Origin: DATMRF01 sp035566435 | GTDB taxonomy: Bacteria > Verrucomicrobiota > Verrucomicrobiia > Limisphaerales > UBA8199 | Reading direction: 5' to 3' | NCBI GenBank assembly: GCA_035566435.1 | Contig: DATMRF010000034.1 | Span: 1 to 64,000, forward strand | Length of the DNA: 64,000 nucleotides | Part shown: in pieces, positions 35,173 to 45,964 of the stretch | How positions within the stretch are numbered: the stretch's first letter is position 1 | How the letters are laid out: each line of letters opens with the position of its first letter | Translations under genes and position numbers: made by a program | Notes under the pieces: generated by a model | What the model was told of the DNA's origin: nothing | Seen by the model: only the letters and a program-made list of their open reading frames with translations | Database searches by the model: none

Positions 35173-35670
35173 ATGATGGGCGATTACCAAAAAGAAGCGG
35201 CATTTTTGAGGCAGTGCCTTCATTACGACGACACGGCGGAGCGCCACAAACTGGTGGAGAGCATCACGCAGCTTCAGGGTAACGAACGCTGTGTGCGACG
35301 CGCGTTGTGGTTGATGATTCTGCTGGGCGCACTGGCGGTTGCGGGCCTTGGCTACTCGGCGGTTTTCCTGGGGGATTATCCCCAAGAGCTGGTGGGGTCG
35401 ATGACGCAGTTTATCACCCAGCTTTTCTGCGTGTTGGGCCTGGCTTCCATGATTTGCATGCCGGTATTTTTGGGTCTTGGGGCGATCTATCGCAAGGAGA
35501 TGAACCAGCGGCTGGACGAGTGCCGCCAGCTGGCGGCGAAGCTTTTGGAGTCTCGCCTGGGAAACCCCCGGGCCCCGGATCCGCGAATGATTCTCCAAGA
35601 GCGGGAACCCAGGCCGAGCGATGGACCTCGGCAGGCGGCGGCACAGGCGGCGGCTTTCCCGCGGGAGTGA
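35173..35670 (+). CDS. Unknown protein with two transmembrane helices
   Basis: A 165-residue protein. A helical N-terminus (RQCLHYDDTAERHKLVES) is followed by two membrane segments (ALWLMILLGALAVAGLGYSA and FCVLGLASMICMPVFLGLGA) and a charged, coiled cytoplasmic tail rich in Arg, Ala and Pro. Seven bases separate it from the regulator gene, so it is probably part of that transcription unit. No family is recognised. Confidence 0.6.
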   Translation: MMGDYQKEAAFLRQCLHYDDTAERHKLVESITQLQGNERCVRRALWLMILLGALAVAGLGYSAVFLGDYPQELVGSMTQFITQLFCVLGLASMICMPVFLGLGAIYRKEMNQRLDECRQLAAKLLESRLGNPRAPDPRMILQEREPRPSDGPRQAAAQAAAFPRE

Positions 35671-35797
35671 AGATAGCCAACCCGTCCCGAGGGCTCCAGC
35701 AGGGCAAGCCAGAAAACGGCCTGACCTGGCCTTGAGGGCCGGCGTCCTGCCGGCACCGGGCCGGAGATTAGACCGACTAGAACTTAGCCATTTCATT

Positions 35798-38700
35798 GTG
35801 AACGCTGTGTCCGGGAAGACGAGCGGCCTGGAAGCCTTGCTCAGCCGGGTGACTGAGTACGTTCAGGCGCGTACCTTCTCCAATGAAGCGCCCCTGCGCG
35901 CGGAGGTGTTCAGCCTCGAACAACTGGTCCACCATGCCAAGGCCCTCGCGAAAAGCCACCCGGTGGTTACGCAGCGAGGCTCCAACCGATTGCTAGCGCG
36001 GCTGGGCGAAAACGAACAGGTGTTGCGAGCCTACAACCGCGCGACCCAGGCCGTGGACCAAACCCGGCGCGTCACCCCCGCGGCGGAATGGTTGCTCGAC
36101 AACTTCTATTTGATCGAAGAGCAGATCCAGATGGCCCGCCGGCATTTACCCAAGGGTTACAGCCGTGAACTGCCCCGCCTCCTGGACGGTCCTTCCGCCG
36201 GGCTTCCGCGCGTCTATGATCTCGTGCTCGAATTAATTTCGCATGTGGATGCGCAGATTGACGCCGAGCCGCTGCGTGGGTTCGTGGCGGCTTACCAAAC
36301 CGTAACCGCCTTGAAGCTGGGCGAGTTGTGGGCCGTTCCGATCATGGTTCGGCTGGCCTTGATTGAAAACCTGCGCCGGGTCACCTCCCGCCTGATGATC
36401 GGCCGGCACGAGCGCGACCTGGCTGACCTGTGGGTCCAGCGGTTGCAGCACACGGCGGAAAAGAACCCCGCTCACCTCGTCGTAGTGGTGGCCGACATGG
36501 CGCAGTCCAACCTGCCTTTGACCAGCGCCTTCGTGGCGGAGTTCTCCCAACGCTTGTCCCGCCAAAGCCCGGTCATGCACCTGGCGCGGACCTGGCTAGA
36601 GCAGCGGCTCACGGACCAGGGACTATCGATCGAGCAACTGGTCCACCTCGAAAGCCAGAACCAGGCCGCCGACCAGGTCTCGGTCAGTCACACGATCAAC
36701 AGCCTGCGCTTCCTGGGCGCCCTGGACTGGCGCGAGTTCGTCGAAGCCCTGAGCCAGGTCGAGCAGACGCTGCGCCTGGACCCCGCCGCGGTTTACGAGA
36801 AAATGGACTTTTTCACCCGCGATCGGTATCGCCATGCCGTCGAGGGCATTGCCCGACACAGCCAGCTCCTGGAGTCGGAGGTGGCGCGCAAGGCCGTCGA
36901 ACTGGCGGAGGCGAGCGCTCGGGAAAAAGGGATTCAAGACCGGACGGCGCATGTGGGTTTTTACCTGATCGACAAAGGCCTGGCGGCGCTGGAACGAGCG
37001 GCCGAAATGCGCCAGCCGTGGGAAACCGTCCTCGAACGGCGGATCCACCGTTTTCCGCTGGCTTTCTATGCAGGCGGAGTTTTGACGTTCACCGGGTTGG
37101 GAACTCTCGGGTTGATCCAGCCAGCGCGGGCGCTGGAAGTGCAGGGCTGGAAAATGGTTTTTTTCTGCCTCGTGTTCCTCTTTTGTTCCAGTCAACTGGC
37201 CGTTGCGTTGATGAATTGGCTTTCCACTTTTTTGGTCAAACCCCGCCTGCTGCCGCGCCTGGATTACTGCGACGGCATCGCGCCCGAGTGCCGGACCATG
37301 GTGGTCGTGCCGACCCTGCTGACCAGTTCCAGCGCAGTCGCGCGGCTGGTCGAAAGCCTGGAGCTTCATTATCTGGCGAACCGGGACAAGCATCTGTATC
37401 TTGGCCTACTGACCGATTTCATGGACGCGCCGGAGGAGACGCGGCCGGAAGACAAATCGCTGCTTCGGCTGGCGCGGGCAGGCGTCGAAATGCTCAATGC
37501 CAAATACCAGTCCGACCGGCCCAACATCTTTTTCCTCTTCCACCGGCCGCGCCGCTGGAACGGAGTTGAAGGTCGATGGATTGGTTACGAGCGCAAGCGG
37601 GGCAAACTGACTGAATTCAACGCCCTGCTCCGTGGCGGGTCCAATGAATGTTTTTCTCACATCGTCGGGGACACTTCAATTCTGCCGGCCATCAATTTTG
37701 TCATCACCCTCGACACCGACACGCAGCTTTCTCGCGATGCGGCCCGCCAGCTGGTGGGAACGATCGCGCACCCGCTGAACCGGCCGCAATTCGATCCGGT
37801 GAAGGGCGTGGTGACCGAAGGCTACGGCATCCTGCAGCCGCGCGTGGGCGTGAGTTTGCCCAGCGCCGGACGTTCCTGGTTCGCCAAACTGTTTGCGGGC
37901 GACGTGGGGATTGACCCTTACACCCGCGCGGTTTCGGACGTTTATCAGGATGTGTTTCAGGAGGGGTCGTTTATTGGCAAAGGGATCTATGATGTGGACG
38001 CCTTTCAAAAAGCCGTCGCCGGCCGCTTCCCGGAAAACACGGTGCTCAGCCATGATTTGATCGAATCCTGCCATGCGCGCTCGGCGCTGGTCAGCGACGT
38101 CGAGCTGTATGAAGAATATCCTTCCCGGTACAACACCGACATCAATCGGCGCCACCGGTGGATTCGCGGCGATTGGCAAATCGCCCAGTGGCTGTTGCCC
38201 CGCGTCCCGGGACCGGATGCGCGGCGGATCGCCAATCCCCTTTCGGGTTTGTCGCAATGGAAGATCCTGGACAATCTGCGGCGCAGCCTGGTCCCCGCCG
38301 CCCTGCTGCTGCTGCTGCTGGGCAACTGGATGCTTCTCCCCGGCCTGGGCGCCACCGGACCCCTGTTGGTCGTCGCGATCATTACTCTGCCGGCATGGTT
38401 GTCGGCGACGGTCGAACTTTTCCGCAAGCCGCGGGAAGTGTCGCTTCCGTTGCACCTGCGCGGGTTGGTGGGCTCGTCCGGACGGCAGCTCGGCCAGGCG
38501 CTGCTCACCTTCGTGTTCCTGCCGTACGACGCGTTTATCAGCCTCGATGCCATCAGTCGCACGCTAGTGCGGGTGCTGTTTACCCGCAGACGGCTCCTGG
38601 AATGGCAAACCGCGAGCGATGCCGAGCGCGCCGCGCGCAGCGGTCCCGCGGGATTTTATGCGACCATGTGGATCGCACCGGTGGTCGCTCTAGCGGGCGG

Positions 38701-41700
38701 GTCGTTCCTGGCGTTCATGCAGCCGTCGCAATTGCCGCTGGCGGCGCCGATCCTGGGCCTCTGGCTGGCCTCTCCCTGGATAGCCTGGCGCATCAGCCAG
38801 CCCATCGAGCCTTCGGCGGTGCCGGACTTAAGACCGCGGCAATTAGCCTTCCTTCGGCGAACGGCGCGCAAGACCTGGCGTTTTTTTGAAACCTTCGTCA
38901 CCGCGCAAGAACACTGGCTGCCGCCGGATAATTTCCAGGAAGAGCCGGTTCCGGTGGTGGCTTCACGGACATCGCCCACCAACATGGGGTTGGCACTGCT
39001 GGCCAGCCTGGCAGCGTGCGACTTCGGCTATGTGTCGGTTGGCCAACTCCTGCGGCGCACACAGGATGCCCTGGGCGCGATGCAACGCCTCGAACGACAC
39101 CGTGGCCACTTTTTCAACTGGTATGATACCCGAACCCTCAAACCTCTGCTGCCGCTGTATGTTTCCAGTGTGGACAGCGGCAACCTGGCGGGCCATCTGC
39201 TGACCCTGGCCCCTGGCTTGACGGAATTACGGGCTCAACCAATTCTGATCCCTCAGGCTTTCGTTGGTCTGTCCGACACCGTGGGGATTTTGCGCGAACT
39301 GACCGGGAGCAGTTGCGAGTTGGAGCACCTCGAGGCGGAACTGGCGCAGGCACCCTCAACCCTGCGTGCCGGATTTTACTTGCTGGAACGGGCTACCGCC
39401 CTGGCCGCGGCCCTGGCGGCCGCGATCGACCCGGGAGCCGGGGCGGAATTGGAATGGTGGAGCCAGGCTCTGGAACGAAATTGCCGCGAGCATTTGGAGG
39501 ATTTGCTTTTCCTGGCGCCCTGGCTGACCCTGGCGCCTGATTCGGCAGGGCGGGTTTCAGGGATGCTGGCCCAACTCGACCAGGCGCCCACTTTGCGCCA
39601 GGTGTCAGAATTGGAGCAATCGCTCTGCCCGTCGATCGAAGCGGCGCTGCAAGCCCTTTCCCTGGAACCTGCCGCCGGCCGGAAGCCAGAGGAGGAAGCG
39701 GGGCTTGCCCAATGGCTGGGCCGGCTGCGGCAAGGGAGCACTCGCGCCAGCGAGCGTATCCTTGCGCTGGAGACGCTGGCTCGGCAAAGCGCCGAGCTGG
39801 CCGAGATGGACTTCAGCTTTTTGTTCGAGCCCGCGCGCGAGCTTTTCTCGATCGGCTTCAACGTCACCGAACGCCGCTGTGACGCCAGTTTTTATGATCT
39901 GTTGGCGTCCGAGGCCCGGCTAGGCAGCTATGTCGCTATCGCTCAGGGACAGGTTCCGCAGGACCACTGGTTTTCGCTGGGCCGTTTGCTTGTCGCATTA
40001 CGGGGCGATCCCGTGTTGGCTTCGTGGAGCGGGTCGATGTTCGAGTACTTGATGCCGCTCCTGGTCATGCCGAATTATGAAAACACCTTGCTGGAGCAAA
40101 CGTGCAAAGGGGCGGTCCGGCAGCAAATCAAGTACGGCCAAATGCGCGGCGTTCCGTGGGGTGTGTCCGAATCGGGCTACAATCGGACCGACGTTCATCT
40201 GAATTACCAATACCGAGCCTTTGGTGTGCCGGGCCTGGGTTTGAAGCGAGGCCTGGCCGAGGACCTAGTGATTGCTCCTTATGCCACGGCGCTGGCGCTG
40301 ATGGTCGCGCCCCGGGAAGCCTGTGACAACCTGGAACAACTTGCCGCCGAAGGACGCGAAGGAGCTTACGGGTTTTACGAGGCCGTGGATTATACGCCTT
40401 CACGTCTGCCGCCCGGCCAGTCCAGCGTCACCATCCGTTCGTTCATGGCCCATCATCAGGGGATGAGCCTGCTGGCGCTGGTGTATCGGGTGCTGGACCG
40501 TCCGATGCAGCGGCGTTTCATGGCGTGCCCCTCATTCCGAGCGGCCGACTTGCTGTTGCAGGAGCGCGTGCCCAACACCACCGCCAAGGTGCTCTCCGAG
40601 GAGTATGAATTGGTTAAGTCGCGCAAGCTTGGGGGCGACGGCGAGGGCCTCCTGCGGCTCTTCACCAACCCCGATGTGCACCCGCCCGAGGTCCAGCTTT
40701 TGTCCAACGGCCGCTATCACGTTGTGGTCAGCACCGCGGGCGGCGGCTATAGCCGCTGGCGGGACCTGGCCGTCACCCGCTGGCGGGAGGATGCCACGCG
40801 CGATTGCTGGGGCACTTTTATCTATTTGCGCGATGTGGCCACGGGTGAATTCTGGTCCGCCGCCCCTCAGCCTTGCGGATGCGCAACCAAACGCTGCGAA
40901 GCCATCTTCACGCAGGCCCGCGCCGAGTTTCGCCAGCACCATGCCGGCCTGGAAATCCACACCGAAATCAGCGTGTCGCCCGAAGACGATGTCGAGTTGC
41001 GCCGGGTGACTCTCATCAACCACTCCCACGCGCGGCGGGTTATCGAGCTGACCACCTATGCCGAAATTGTGCTCGCGCTTGCCGCAGCGGACGCTTCACA
41101 TCCCGCCTTCAGCAATCTGTTCGTGCAAACGGAGTTTTGGCGCCCACGCCCTGCCGTTCTTTGCACCCGCCGCCCCCGCTCCGAGGAGGAAAAACCGCCC
41201 TGGCTAGTGAATTTCATGGTGGGGCAGGGCGGTGAGCAGGGGGAGGTCTCCTGCGAAACCGACCGCGGCAAGTTCATTGGACGAGGCCGGACCCTCGCCG
41301 AACCAGCCGCTCTGCAGAGTTCCTCACCGCTGTCAAACACCACGGGTTCGGTTCTGGACCCGATCAGCTCGTTGCGGCGCACCGTCACATTGAAGCCCCA
41401 CGAAACCGCCCGGATGGATCTGATCATGGGCATGGCGGAAAGCCGGGACGCGGGGCTGGCGCTGGTGGAAAAATATTACAACCCGCGCATGGCCGACCGG
41501 GCGCTGGACCTTGCGTGGACCCACGGCCAGGTGACCCTGCGCCATCTCAACGCCTCCGAAGCCGACGCCCAGCTCTATGCTCGGCTGGCGGGTGGCTTGA
41601 TTTATGCCAATCCCGCCCGGCGTGCCACTGCCAGTGTGTTGCTCAATAACCGGCGCGGCCAAAGCGGACTTTGGGGCTATGGCATCTCCGGTGACGCGCC

Positions 41701-44512
41701 GATCGTCCTGCTGCGCATCAGCGACCCCGCCAGAGTCGAGTTGGTCCAGCAACTCCTCCAGGCTCACTCCTATTGGCGGATGAAAGGATTGCCGGTTGAC
41801 CTGGTGATTCTCAATGAAGACGCATCAGCATACCACCAGCCCTTGCAGGACCAAATCTTTCGTTTGATTGCCTCAGGCATCGAAGCCCAGATGCTCGACA
41901 AGCCGGGCGGCATCTTTGTCCGGCGCCTGGAACAGCTCTCCAGCGAAGACCGGGTGTTGCTGCAATCGGTTGCGCGGCTGGTCCTGGCGGACGAAAACGG
42001 AACGTTGGCCGAACAACTGGAACGACCGGGCCTGCCGGAGCCGAAAATCCCTCTGCTCGTGCCCGTCCGCGCCCCGGCGCGCGATTCGCCCAAGCCGCTC
42101 CCGCAGCCGGACCTGATTTTTAACAATGGACTGGGCGGTTTTACGCGGGATGGACGCGAATATATCATCACCTTGTCGGCGGACCAGGTAACTCCGGCCC
42201 CCTGGGTGAACGTGCTGGCCAATCCTTATTTTGGGACGGTCGTTTCGGAGAGCGGCAGCGCCTACACCTGGGTCGAGAATTGCCACGAGTTTCGCCTGAC
42301 ACCCTGGAACAATGATCCGGTCACCGACGCCACCGGCGAAGCGTTCTACGTCCGGGATGAGCAGACGGGACAGTTCTGGTCCCCGACCTCGCTACCCACG
42401 GGTGGCGCAACCCCTTACGTCATCCGTCACGGCTTCGGCTATTCGGTATTCGAGCACACGGAGCACGGCATCGCCTCCGAGCTGACCGTGTATGTGGCTA
42501 TGGACGCGCCCGTGAAATTCGCGGTGCTGAAATTGCGCAACATTTCTGGACGACCGCGCCGGTTGTCGGTCACCGGCTACTGGGAGTGGGTGCTCGGGGA
42601 GTTGCGCCAAAAGAGCTTGCTGCACGTCCAGACGGAGGCGGACCCCAAGACCGGGGCCCTGCTGGCGCGCAATCCTTTCAATACCGAATTCGGCGAACGC
42701 ATCGCCTTCGTGGACGTGAGTGATTCCATGCGAACCTTCACCGGGGATCGGAGGGAGTTTCTGGGCCCGAACGCGAGTCTTTCCAATCCGGCAGCCCTCA
42801 AGCGGACTCGGCTTTCAGGAAGAACGGGAGCGGGGTTGGACCCTTGCGGCGCGGTGCAAGTGATTTTTGATTTATCCGCCGGGCAGCAACGGGAGACCTG
42901 TTTCCGGCTGGGGGTGGGGCGGACCGTCGCTGAAGTGCAAACCCTGATCCGCCGGTTCCGGCCCGCTGAGGCGAGCCGTGGCGCCCTCGAAGGAGTGTGG
43001 CAATACTGGAATCGGACGCTCGGCGCAGTGCAGGTCGAAACACCTGACCCCTCCGTTAATGTGCTGGCCAACGGATGGCTGTTATATCAAACCTTGAGCA
43101 GCCGACTCTGGGGCCGCACCGGATTCTATCAATCCGGCGGAGCGTTCGGTTTCCGCGACCAATTGCAGGATGTGATGGCACTGGTGCATGCGGAGCCGGT
43201 GCTTGCGCGCGAGCATCTCTTGCGCGCCGCGGCGCATCAGTTCCGCGAAGGCGATGTGCAGCATTGGTGGCATCCCCCTGGCGGCCGCGGCGTCCGCACG
43301 CATTTCTCAGATGACTATCTGTGGCTGGCTTACGCCACCTGCCGTTACGTCGCGTGCGTTGCTGACACCGGCGTGCTGGACGAGCCAATTGCCTTTCTCG
43401 AAGGCCGTCCCCTCAAGGCGGAGGAGGAATCTTACTTTGACTTGCCCAATCGGTCCGAGGCGTCAGGCACGTTGTACCAACATTGCGTTCGCGCCATCGA
43501 ACACGGGCTGCGATTCGGCGAACATGGGCTGCCGCTGATGGGTTGCGGGGACTGGAATGACGGGATGAATCTGGTCGGCAAAGAGGGGCGCGGCGAAAGT
43601 GTCTGGCTGGCTTTCTTTCTCTACGACGTGCTGACACAATTTGCAGAATTGGCGCGCCGACACAAAGACGCCGTCTTTGCCGAGCATTGCCTTGCCCAAG
43701 CCTACCAACTGCGGCAAAACATCGAGCAACATGGCTGGGATGGCCAATGGTATCGCCGCGCCTACTTCGACAACGGAGAACCCCTAGGCTCCCGGACCAA
43801 CCCGGAATGTCAGATCGATTCCCTGCCGCAAAGCTGGTCGGTCATCAGCCGTGCCGGCGATCCCGAGCGCGCGCGCCAGGCCATGCAAGCCGTGGACGAG
43901 CGCCTCGTTCGCCGCGACGCCGGTTTGATTCAGCTATTCGATCCCCCTTTCGATCAGTCCTCGCTCAATCCAGGCTACATCAAAGGCTATATGCCCGGCG
44001 TGCGCGAAAATGGCGGCCAATACACGCATGGCGCCATTTGGGCGACGATGGCCTTTGCGTTGATGGGAGACACCGAGCGCGCCTGGGACTTGTTCGCCCT
44101 ACTCAACCCTGTCCACCATAGTGCGACCCCCAACCAAATCGCCACCTACAAAGTCGAGCCCTACGTGATGGCCGCAGACGTGTATGCCGTCGCGCCCCAC
44201 ACCGGTCGTGGCGGCTGGACGTGGTACACCGGGTCCGCCGGTTGGATGTATCGGCTCCTGCTCGAAGCCTTGCTGGGCGTGAGCCTGGAAGGCAATCAAT
44301 TGCGCCTGACACCCCGTTTCCCCAAGACCTGGACCGCCTTCACCGTCCACTACCGCTATCGCGGAACCCCTTACCACATTCGCATTACCCGGCTCCCGGG
44401 CGGCCCTGCTGGCGGGAGCCGGCTATCCTGTGACGGTCAAGCGCTTGCTGGTAATCTCATCCCTTTGGTGGACGACCACCGTGATCATTCTGTGGAAATG
44501 CAAGTCGGTTGA
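35798..44512 (+). CDS. ndvB: Cyclic beta-1,2-glucan synthase (NdvB type)
   Basis: A giant inner-membrane enzyme of about 2900 residues that initiates, elongates and cyclises beta-1,2-glucan and hands it to the periplasm. The GTG at 35798 is preferred; the frame is open from 35621, but that part is Arg-rich, overlaps the previous gene and contains a GCCGGC hairpin. Membrane helices near residues 425-480 and 820-980 flank the GT84 domain, with LDTDTQLSRD near 638 and RRHRWIRGDWQ near 785. Then come a glycoamylase-like domain (PWGVSESGYNRTD near 1455) and a C-terminal GH94-type phosphorylase domain that sets chain length, with the catalytic aspartate in GCGDWNDGMN near 2585. The family role is osmoprotection and surface interaction. 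Its neighbours are signalling genes, which fits stress control. Confidence 0.9.
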   Translation: MNAVSGKTSGLEALLSRVTEYVQARTFSNEAPLRAEVFSLEQLVHHAKALAKSHPVVTQRGSNRLLARLGENEQVLRAYNRATQAVDQTRRVTPAAEWLLDNFYLIEEQIQMARRHLPKGYSRELPRLLDGPSAGLPRVYDLVLELISHVDAQIDAEPLRGFVAAYQTVTALKLGELWAVPIMVRLALIENLRRVTSRLMIGRHERDLADLWVQRLQHTAEKNPAHLVVVVADMAQSNLPLTSAFVAEFSQRLSRQSPVMHLARTWLEQRLTDQGLSIEQLVHLESQNQAADQVSVSHTINSLRFLGALDWREFVEALSQVEQTLRLDPAAVYEKMDFFTRDRYRHAVEGIARHSQLLESEVARKAVELAEASAREKGIQDRTAHVGFYLIDKGLAALERAAEMRQPWETVLERRIHRFPLAFYAGGVLTFTGLGTLGLIQPARALEVQGWKMVFFCLVFLFCSSQLAVALMNWLSTFLVKPRLLPRLDYCDGIAPECRTMVVVPTLLTSSSAVARLVESLELHYLANRDKHLYLGLLTDFMDAPEETRPEDKSLLRLARAGVEMLNAKYQSDRPNIFFLFHRPRRWNGVEGRWIGYERKRGKLTEFNALLRGGSNECFSHIVGDTSILPAINFVITLDTDTQLSRDAARQLVGTIAHPLNRPQFDPVKGVVTEGYGILQPRVGVSLPSAGRSWFAKLFAGDVGIDPYTRAVSDVYQDVFQEGSFIGKGIYDVDAFQKAVAGRFPENTVLSHDLIESCHARSALVSDVELYEEYPSRYNTDINRRHRWIRGDWQIAQWLLPRVPGPDARRIANPLSGLSQWKILDNLRRSLVPAALLLLLLGNWMLLPGLGATGPLLVVAIITLPAWLSATVELFRKPREVSLPLHLRGLVGSSGRQLGQALLTFVFLPYDAFISLDAISRTLVRVLFTRRRLLEWQTASDAERAARSGPAGFYATMWIAPVVALAGGSFLAFMQPSQLPLAAPILGLWLASPWIAWRISQPIEPSAVPDLRPRQLAFLRRTARKTWRFFETFVTAQEHWLPPDNFQEEPVPVVASRTSPTNMGLALLASLAACDFGYVSVGQLLRRTQDALGAMQRLERHRGHFFNWYDTRTLKPLLPLYVSSVDSGNLAGHLLTLAPGLTELRAQPILIPQAFVGLSDTVGILRELTGSSCELEHLEAELAQAPSTLRAGFYLLERATALAAALAAAIDPGAGAELEWWSQALERNCREHLEDLLFLAPWLTLAPDSAGRVSGMLAQLDQAPTLRQVSELEQSLCPSIEAALQALSLEPAAGRKPEEEAGLAQWLGRLRQGSTRASERILALETLARQSAELAEMDFSFLFEPARELFSIGFNVTERRCDASFYDLLASEARLGSYVAIAQGQVPQDHWFSLGRLLVALRGDPVLASWSGSMFEYLMPLLVMPNYENTLLEQTCKGAVRQQIKYGQMRGVPWGVSESGYNRTDVHLNYQYRAFGVPGLGLKRGLAEDLVIAPYATALALMVAPREACDNLEQLAAEGREGAYGFYEAVDYTPSRLPPGQSSVTIRSFMAHHQGMSLLALVYRVLDRPMQRRFMACPSFRAADLLLQERVPNTTAKVLSEEYELVKSRKLGGDGEGLLRLFTNPDVHPPEVQLLSNGRYHVVVSTAGGGYSRWRDLAVTRWREDATRDCWGTFIYLRDVATGEFWSAAPQPCGCATKRCEAIFTQARAEFRQHHAGLEIHTEISVSPEDDVELRRVTLINHSHARRVIELTTYAEIVLALAAADASHPAFSNLFVQTEFWRPRPAVLCTRRPRSEEEKPPWLVNFMVGQGGEQGEVSCETDRGKFIGRGRTLAEPAALQSSSPLSNTTGSVLDPISSLRRTVTLKPHETARMDLIMGMAESRDAGLALVEKYYNPRMADRALDLAWTHGQVTLRHLNASEADAQLYARLAGGLIYANPARRATASVLLNNRRGQSGLWGYGISGDAPIVLLRISDPARVELVQQLLQAHSYWRMKGLPVDLVILNEDASAYHQPLQDQIFRLIASGIEAQMLDKPGGIFVRRLEQLSSEDRVLLQSVARLVLADENGTLAEQLERPGLPEPKIPLLVPVRAPARDSPKPLPQPDLIFNNGLGGFTRDGREYIITLSADQVTPAPWVNVLANPYFGTVVSESGSAYTWVENCHEFRLTPWNNDPVTDATGEAFYVRDEQTGQFWSPTSLPTGGATPYVIRHGFGYSVFEHTEHGIASELTVYVAMDAPVKFAVLKLRNISGRPRRLSVTGYWEWVLGELRQKSLLHVQTEADPKTGALLARNPFNTEFGERIAFVDVSDSMRTFTGDRREFLGPNASLSNPAALKRTRLSGRTGAGLDPCGAVQVIFDLSAGQQRETCFRLGVGRTVAEVQTLIRRFRPAEASRGALEGVWQYWNRTLGAVQVETPDPSVNVLANGWLLYQTLSSRLWGRTGFYQSGGAFGFRDQLQDVMALVHAEPVLAREHLLRAAAHQFREGDVQHWWHPPGGRGVRTHFSDDYLWLAYATCRYVACVADTGVLDEPIAFLEGRPLKAEEESYFDLPNRSEASGTLYQHCVRAIEHGLRFGEHGLPLMGCGDWNDGMNLVGKEGRGESVWLAFFLYDVLTQFAELARRHKDAVFAEHCLAQAYQLRQNIEQHGWDGQWYRRAYFDNGEPLGSRTNPECQIDSLPQSWSVISRAGDPERARQAMQAVDERLVRRDAGLIQLFDPPFDQSSLNPGYIKGYMPGVRENGGQYTHGAIWATMAFALMGDTERAWDLFALLNPVHHSATPNQIATYKVEPYVMAADVYAVAPHTGRGGWTWYTGSAGWMYRLLLEALLGVSLEGNQLRLTPRFPKTWTAFTVHYRYRGTPYHIRITRLPGGPAGGSRLSCDGQALAGNLIPLVDDHRDHSVEMQVG

Positions 44513-44532
44513 AGCGTGATCAAAGTTTGGTT

Positions 44533-45936
44533 TTAGCGAACGCGGTCAACGCCCGCCCTCCCCCCGCGCGACGTGGGGTCAACGAGCGGAATTTGGGCAA
44601 CGACAGTGGTGCCTTTGCCCGGCGCGGAGGCGACGCTGAATTGGCCGCCGACCATCTCCAGTCGTTCGCGCATGCCGAGCACTCCCAACCGTTTGCCCTT
44701 TTTGGCGTGCAACACGCGTTCCTGATGAAAGCCTTTGCCGTCGTCTTTTATGGTCATGCAAACGGCGCCGTCCTGTTCCTGAATCTGCACGTCGGCCCGG
44801 CTGGCCTGGGCGTGGCGGGCGATGTTGGTGAGGGCTTCCTGGGCGACGCGGTAGAGCACAGTTCTTTTGTCACCGTCCACGTGCTCGACCGCAGCAAAGG
44901 CGGACAAGCTGACCCGGATACCGGTCTCGGCCCTGAAGTGCTTCATGAGCGTATGCAGGGCCGGAATCAGCCCCAGGTCGTCCAACACCGTCGGGCGCAG
45001 TTCGCGGGCAAACCGATGGACGATCTCCACAGAGTGCTGCACCAACTGCTGCGTGCGGGTGATGCTTTGCTCCATGCCCCCGGGGTTGCTCAGGGCATCT
45101 TTTTTCAATTTGGCCAGGCGCACATTGATGCCCGTCAAGGTCTGGGCGATGACGTCATGGAGTTCGCGGCTGATCCGCTTGCGTTCTTCCTCCTGCGCCG
45201 ACAGAAGCTGGCGGGAGAGAAACCGCAATTCTTCATGCAACTGGCGGGAGTGCTCCAACAACTGGGCGTAGTGCCGCTCGCTTTTCCGGAGAGCGTCCTC
45301 CACCGCCTGCCGCCGGGCAATCTCCCGCTTCAACTCCCGGTTGGAAGCCGCCAGAACCTCCATGCGGCGTTGCGCCTCTTCAGCCTGCTTGCGGGCGGTA
45401 ATGTCCCCGAAGGTGACCCGGCACCATTTCCGCTTCCCCTTGAGAGAGACTGCGGACGTGGCGCGAAAGCCGGCCCAAACAGTGCCGACGCCCTCCTTCA
45501 GAAGCAGCGCCTCACATTCCTGTTTCCTCGGCCCGGCGAAGACTTTTTTCAGGAAGGCCAGAAAGATCGGCCGACTCGGCGGGGACATAAATGCCAGCAA
45601 GCGCCGGTTAATGAGCCGGGACCGTTCAACGCCGAGCAAAGCGGCTCCCGTCAGGTTCGCCTCCAGGATCACGCCGGATGCATCGATGGAGAAGTAGCCC
45701 ACCGGGGCGAAATCGTAGAGGTCGGTGTAATTGTCCAACGCCACCTCAAGCTCATCCCTGGCTTGCTGCAGCTCGGCGTTCTGCATCTCGAGCTCGATTT
45801 GGTGGACTTCCAATTCGTGGCGCAGGCGCTGGGTGCCGGCGTCTGACTTCTGATCGCTCTGCCGCTCGCTCAGCCGGGCTTCGGCGCGGCGGCGCAGTTC
45901 GGCGGGGGCGGCCGAGGTGTTTGGTTTTTTCTTCAT
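44533..45936 (-). CDS. PAS-domain HisKA_3 sensor histidine kinase
   Basis: A soluble NarX-type kinase of 467 residues: an N-terminal coiled coil (LRHELEVHQIELEMQNAELQ), a PAS domain (LYDFAPVGYFSIDASGVILE, about residues 72-190), a second coiled coil, a HisKA_3 dimerisation domain with RKRISRELHDVIAQTLTGIN (near residue 272), and a HATPase with DDGKGFH and LGVLGMRERLEMVGG. The last 200 residues are close in protein and DNA to the kinase at 51334-52482, so one arose from the other recently or by gene conversion. It is 28 bases downstream of the CheB-CheR fusion and probably co-transcribed with it. A NarL-type regulator should be its partner; two occur in this window. Confidence 0.88.
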   Translation of the reverse strand: MKKKPNTSAAPAELRRRAEARLSERQSDQKSDAGTQRLRHELEVHQIELEMQNAELQQARDELEVALDNYTDLYDFAPVGYFSIDASGVILEANLTGAALLGVERSRLINRRLLAFMSPPSRPIFLAFLKKVFAGPRKQECEALLLKEGVGTVWAGFRATSAVSLKGKRKWCRVTFGDITARKQAEEAQRRMEVLAASNRELKREIARRQAVEDALRKSERHYAQLLEHSRQLHEELRFLSRQLLSAQEEERKRISRELHDVIAQTLTGINVRLAKLKKDALSNPGGMEQSITRTQQLVQHSVEIVHRFARELRPTVLDDLGLIPALHTLMKHFRAETGIRVSLSAFAAVEHVDGDKRTVLYRVAQEALTNIARHAQASRADVQIQEQDGAVCMTIKDDGKGFHQERVLHAKKGKRLGVLGMRERLEMVGGQFSVASAPGKGTTVVAQIPLVDPTSRGGRAGVDRVR

Positions 45937-45964
45937 GGCGAAAGTGAGCGCTGATCCCTGGTGA

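Noticed and set aside
35621..35797. N-terminal extension of the glucan synthase
   Set aside because: It is open in frame but Arg/Pro-rich, overlaps the preceding gene and includes a GCCGGC hairpin; no ribosome site supports the upstream ATG.
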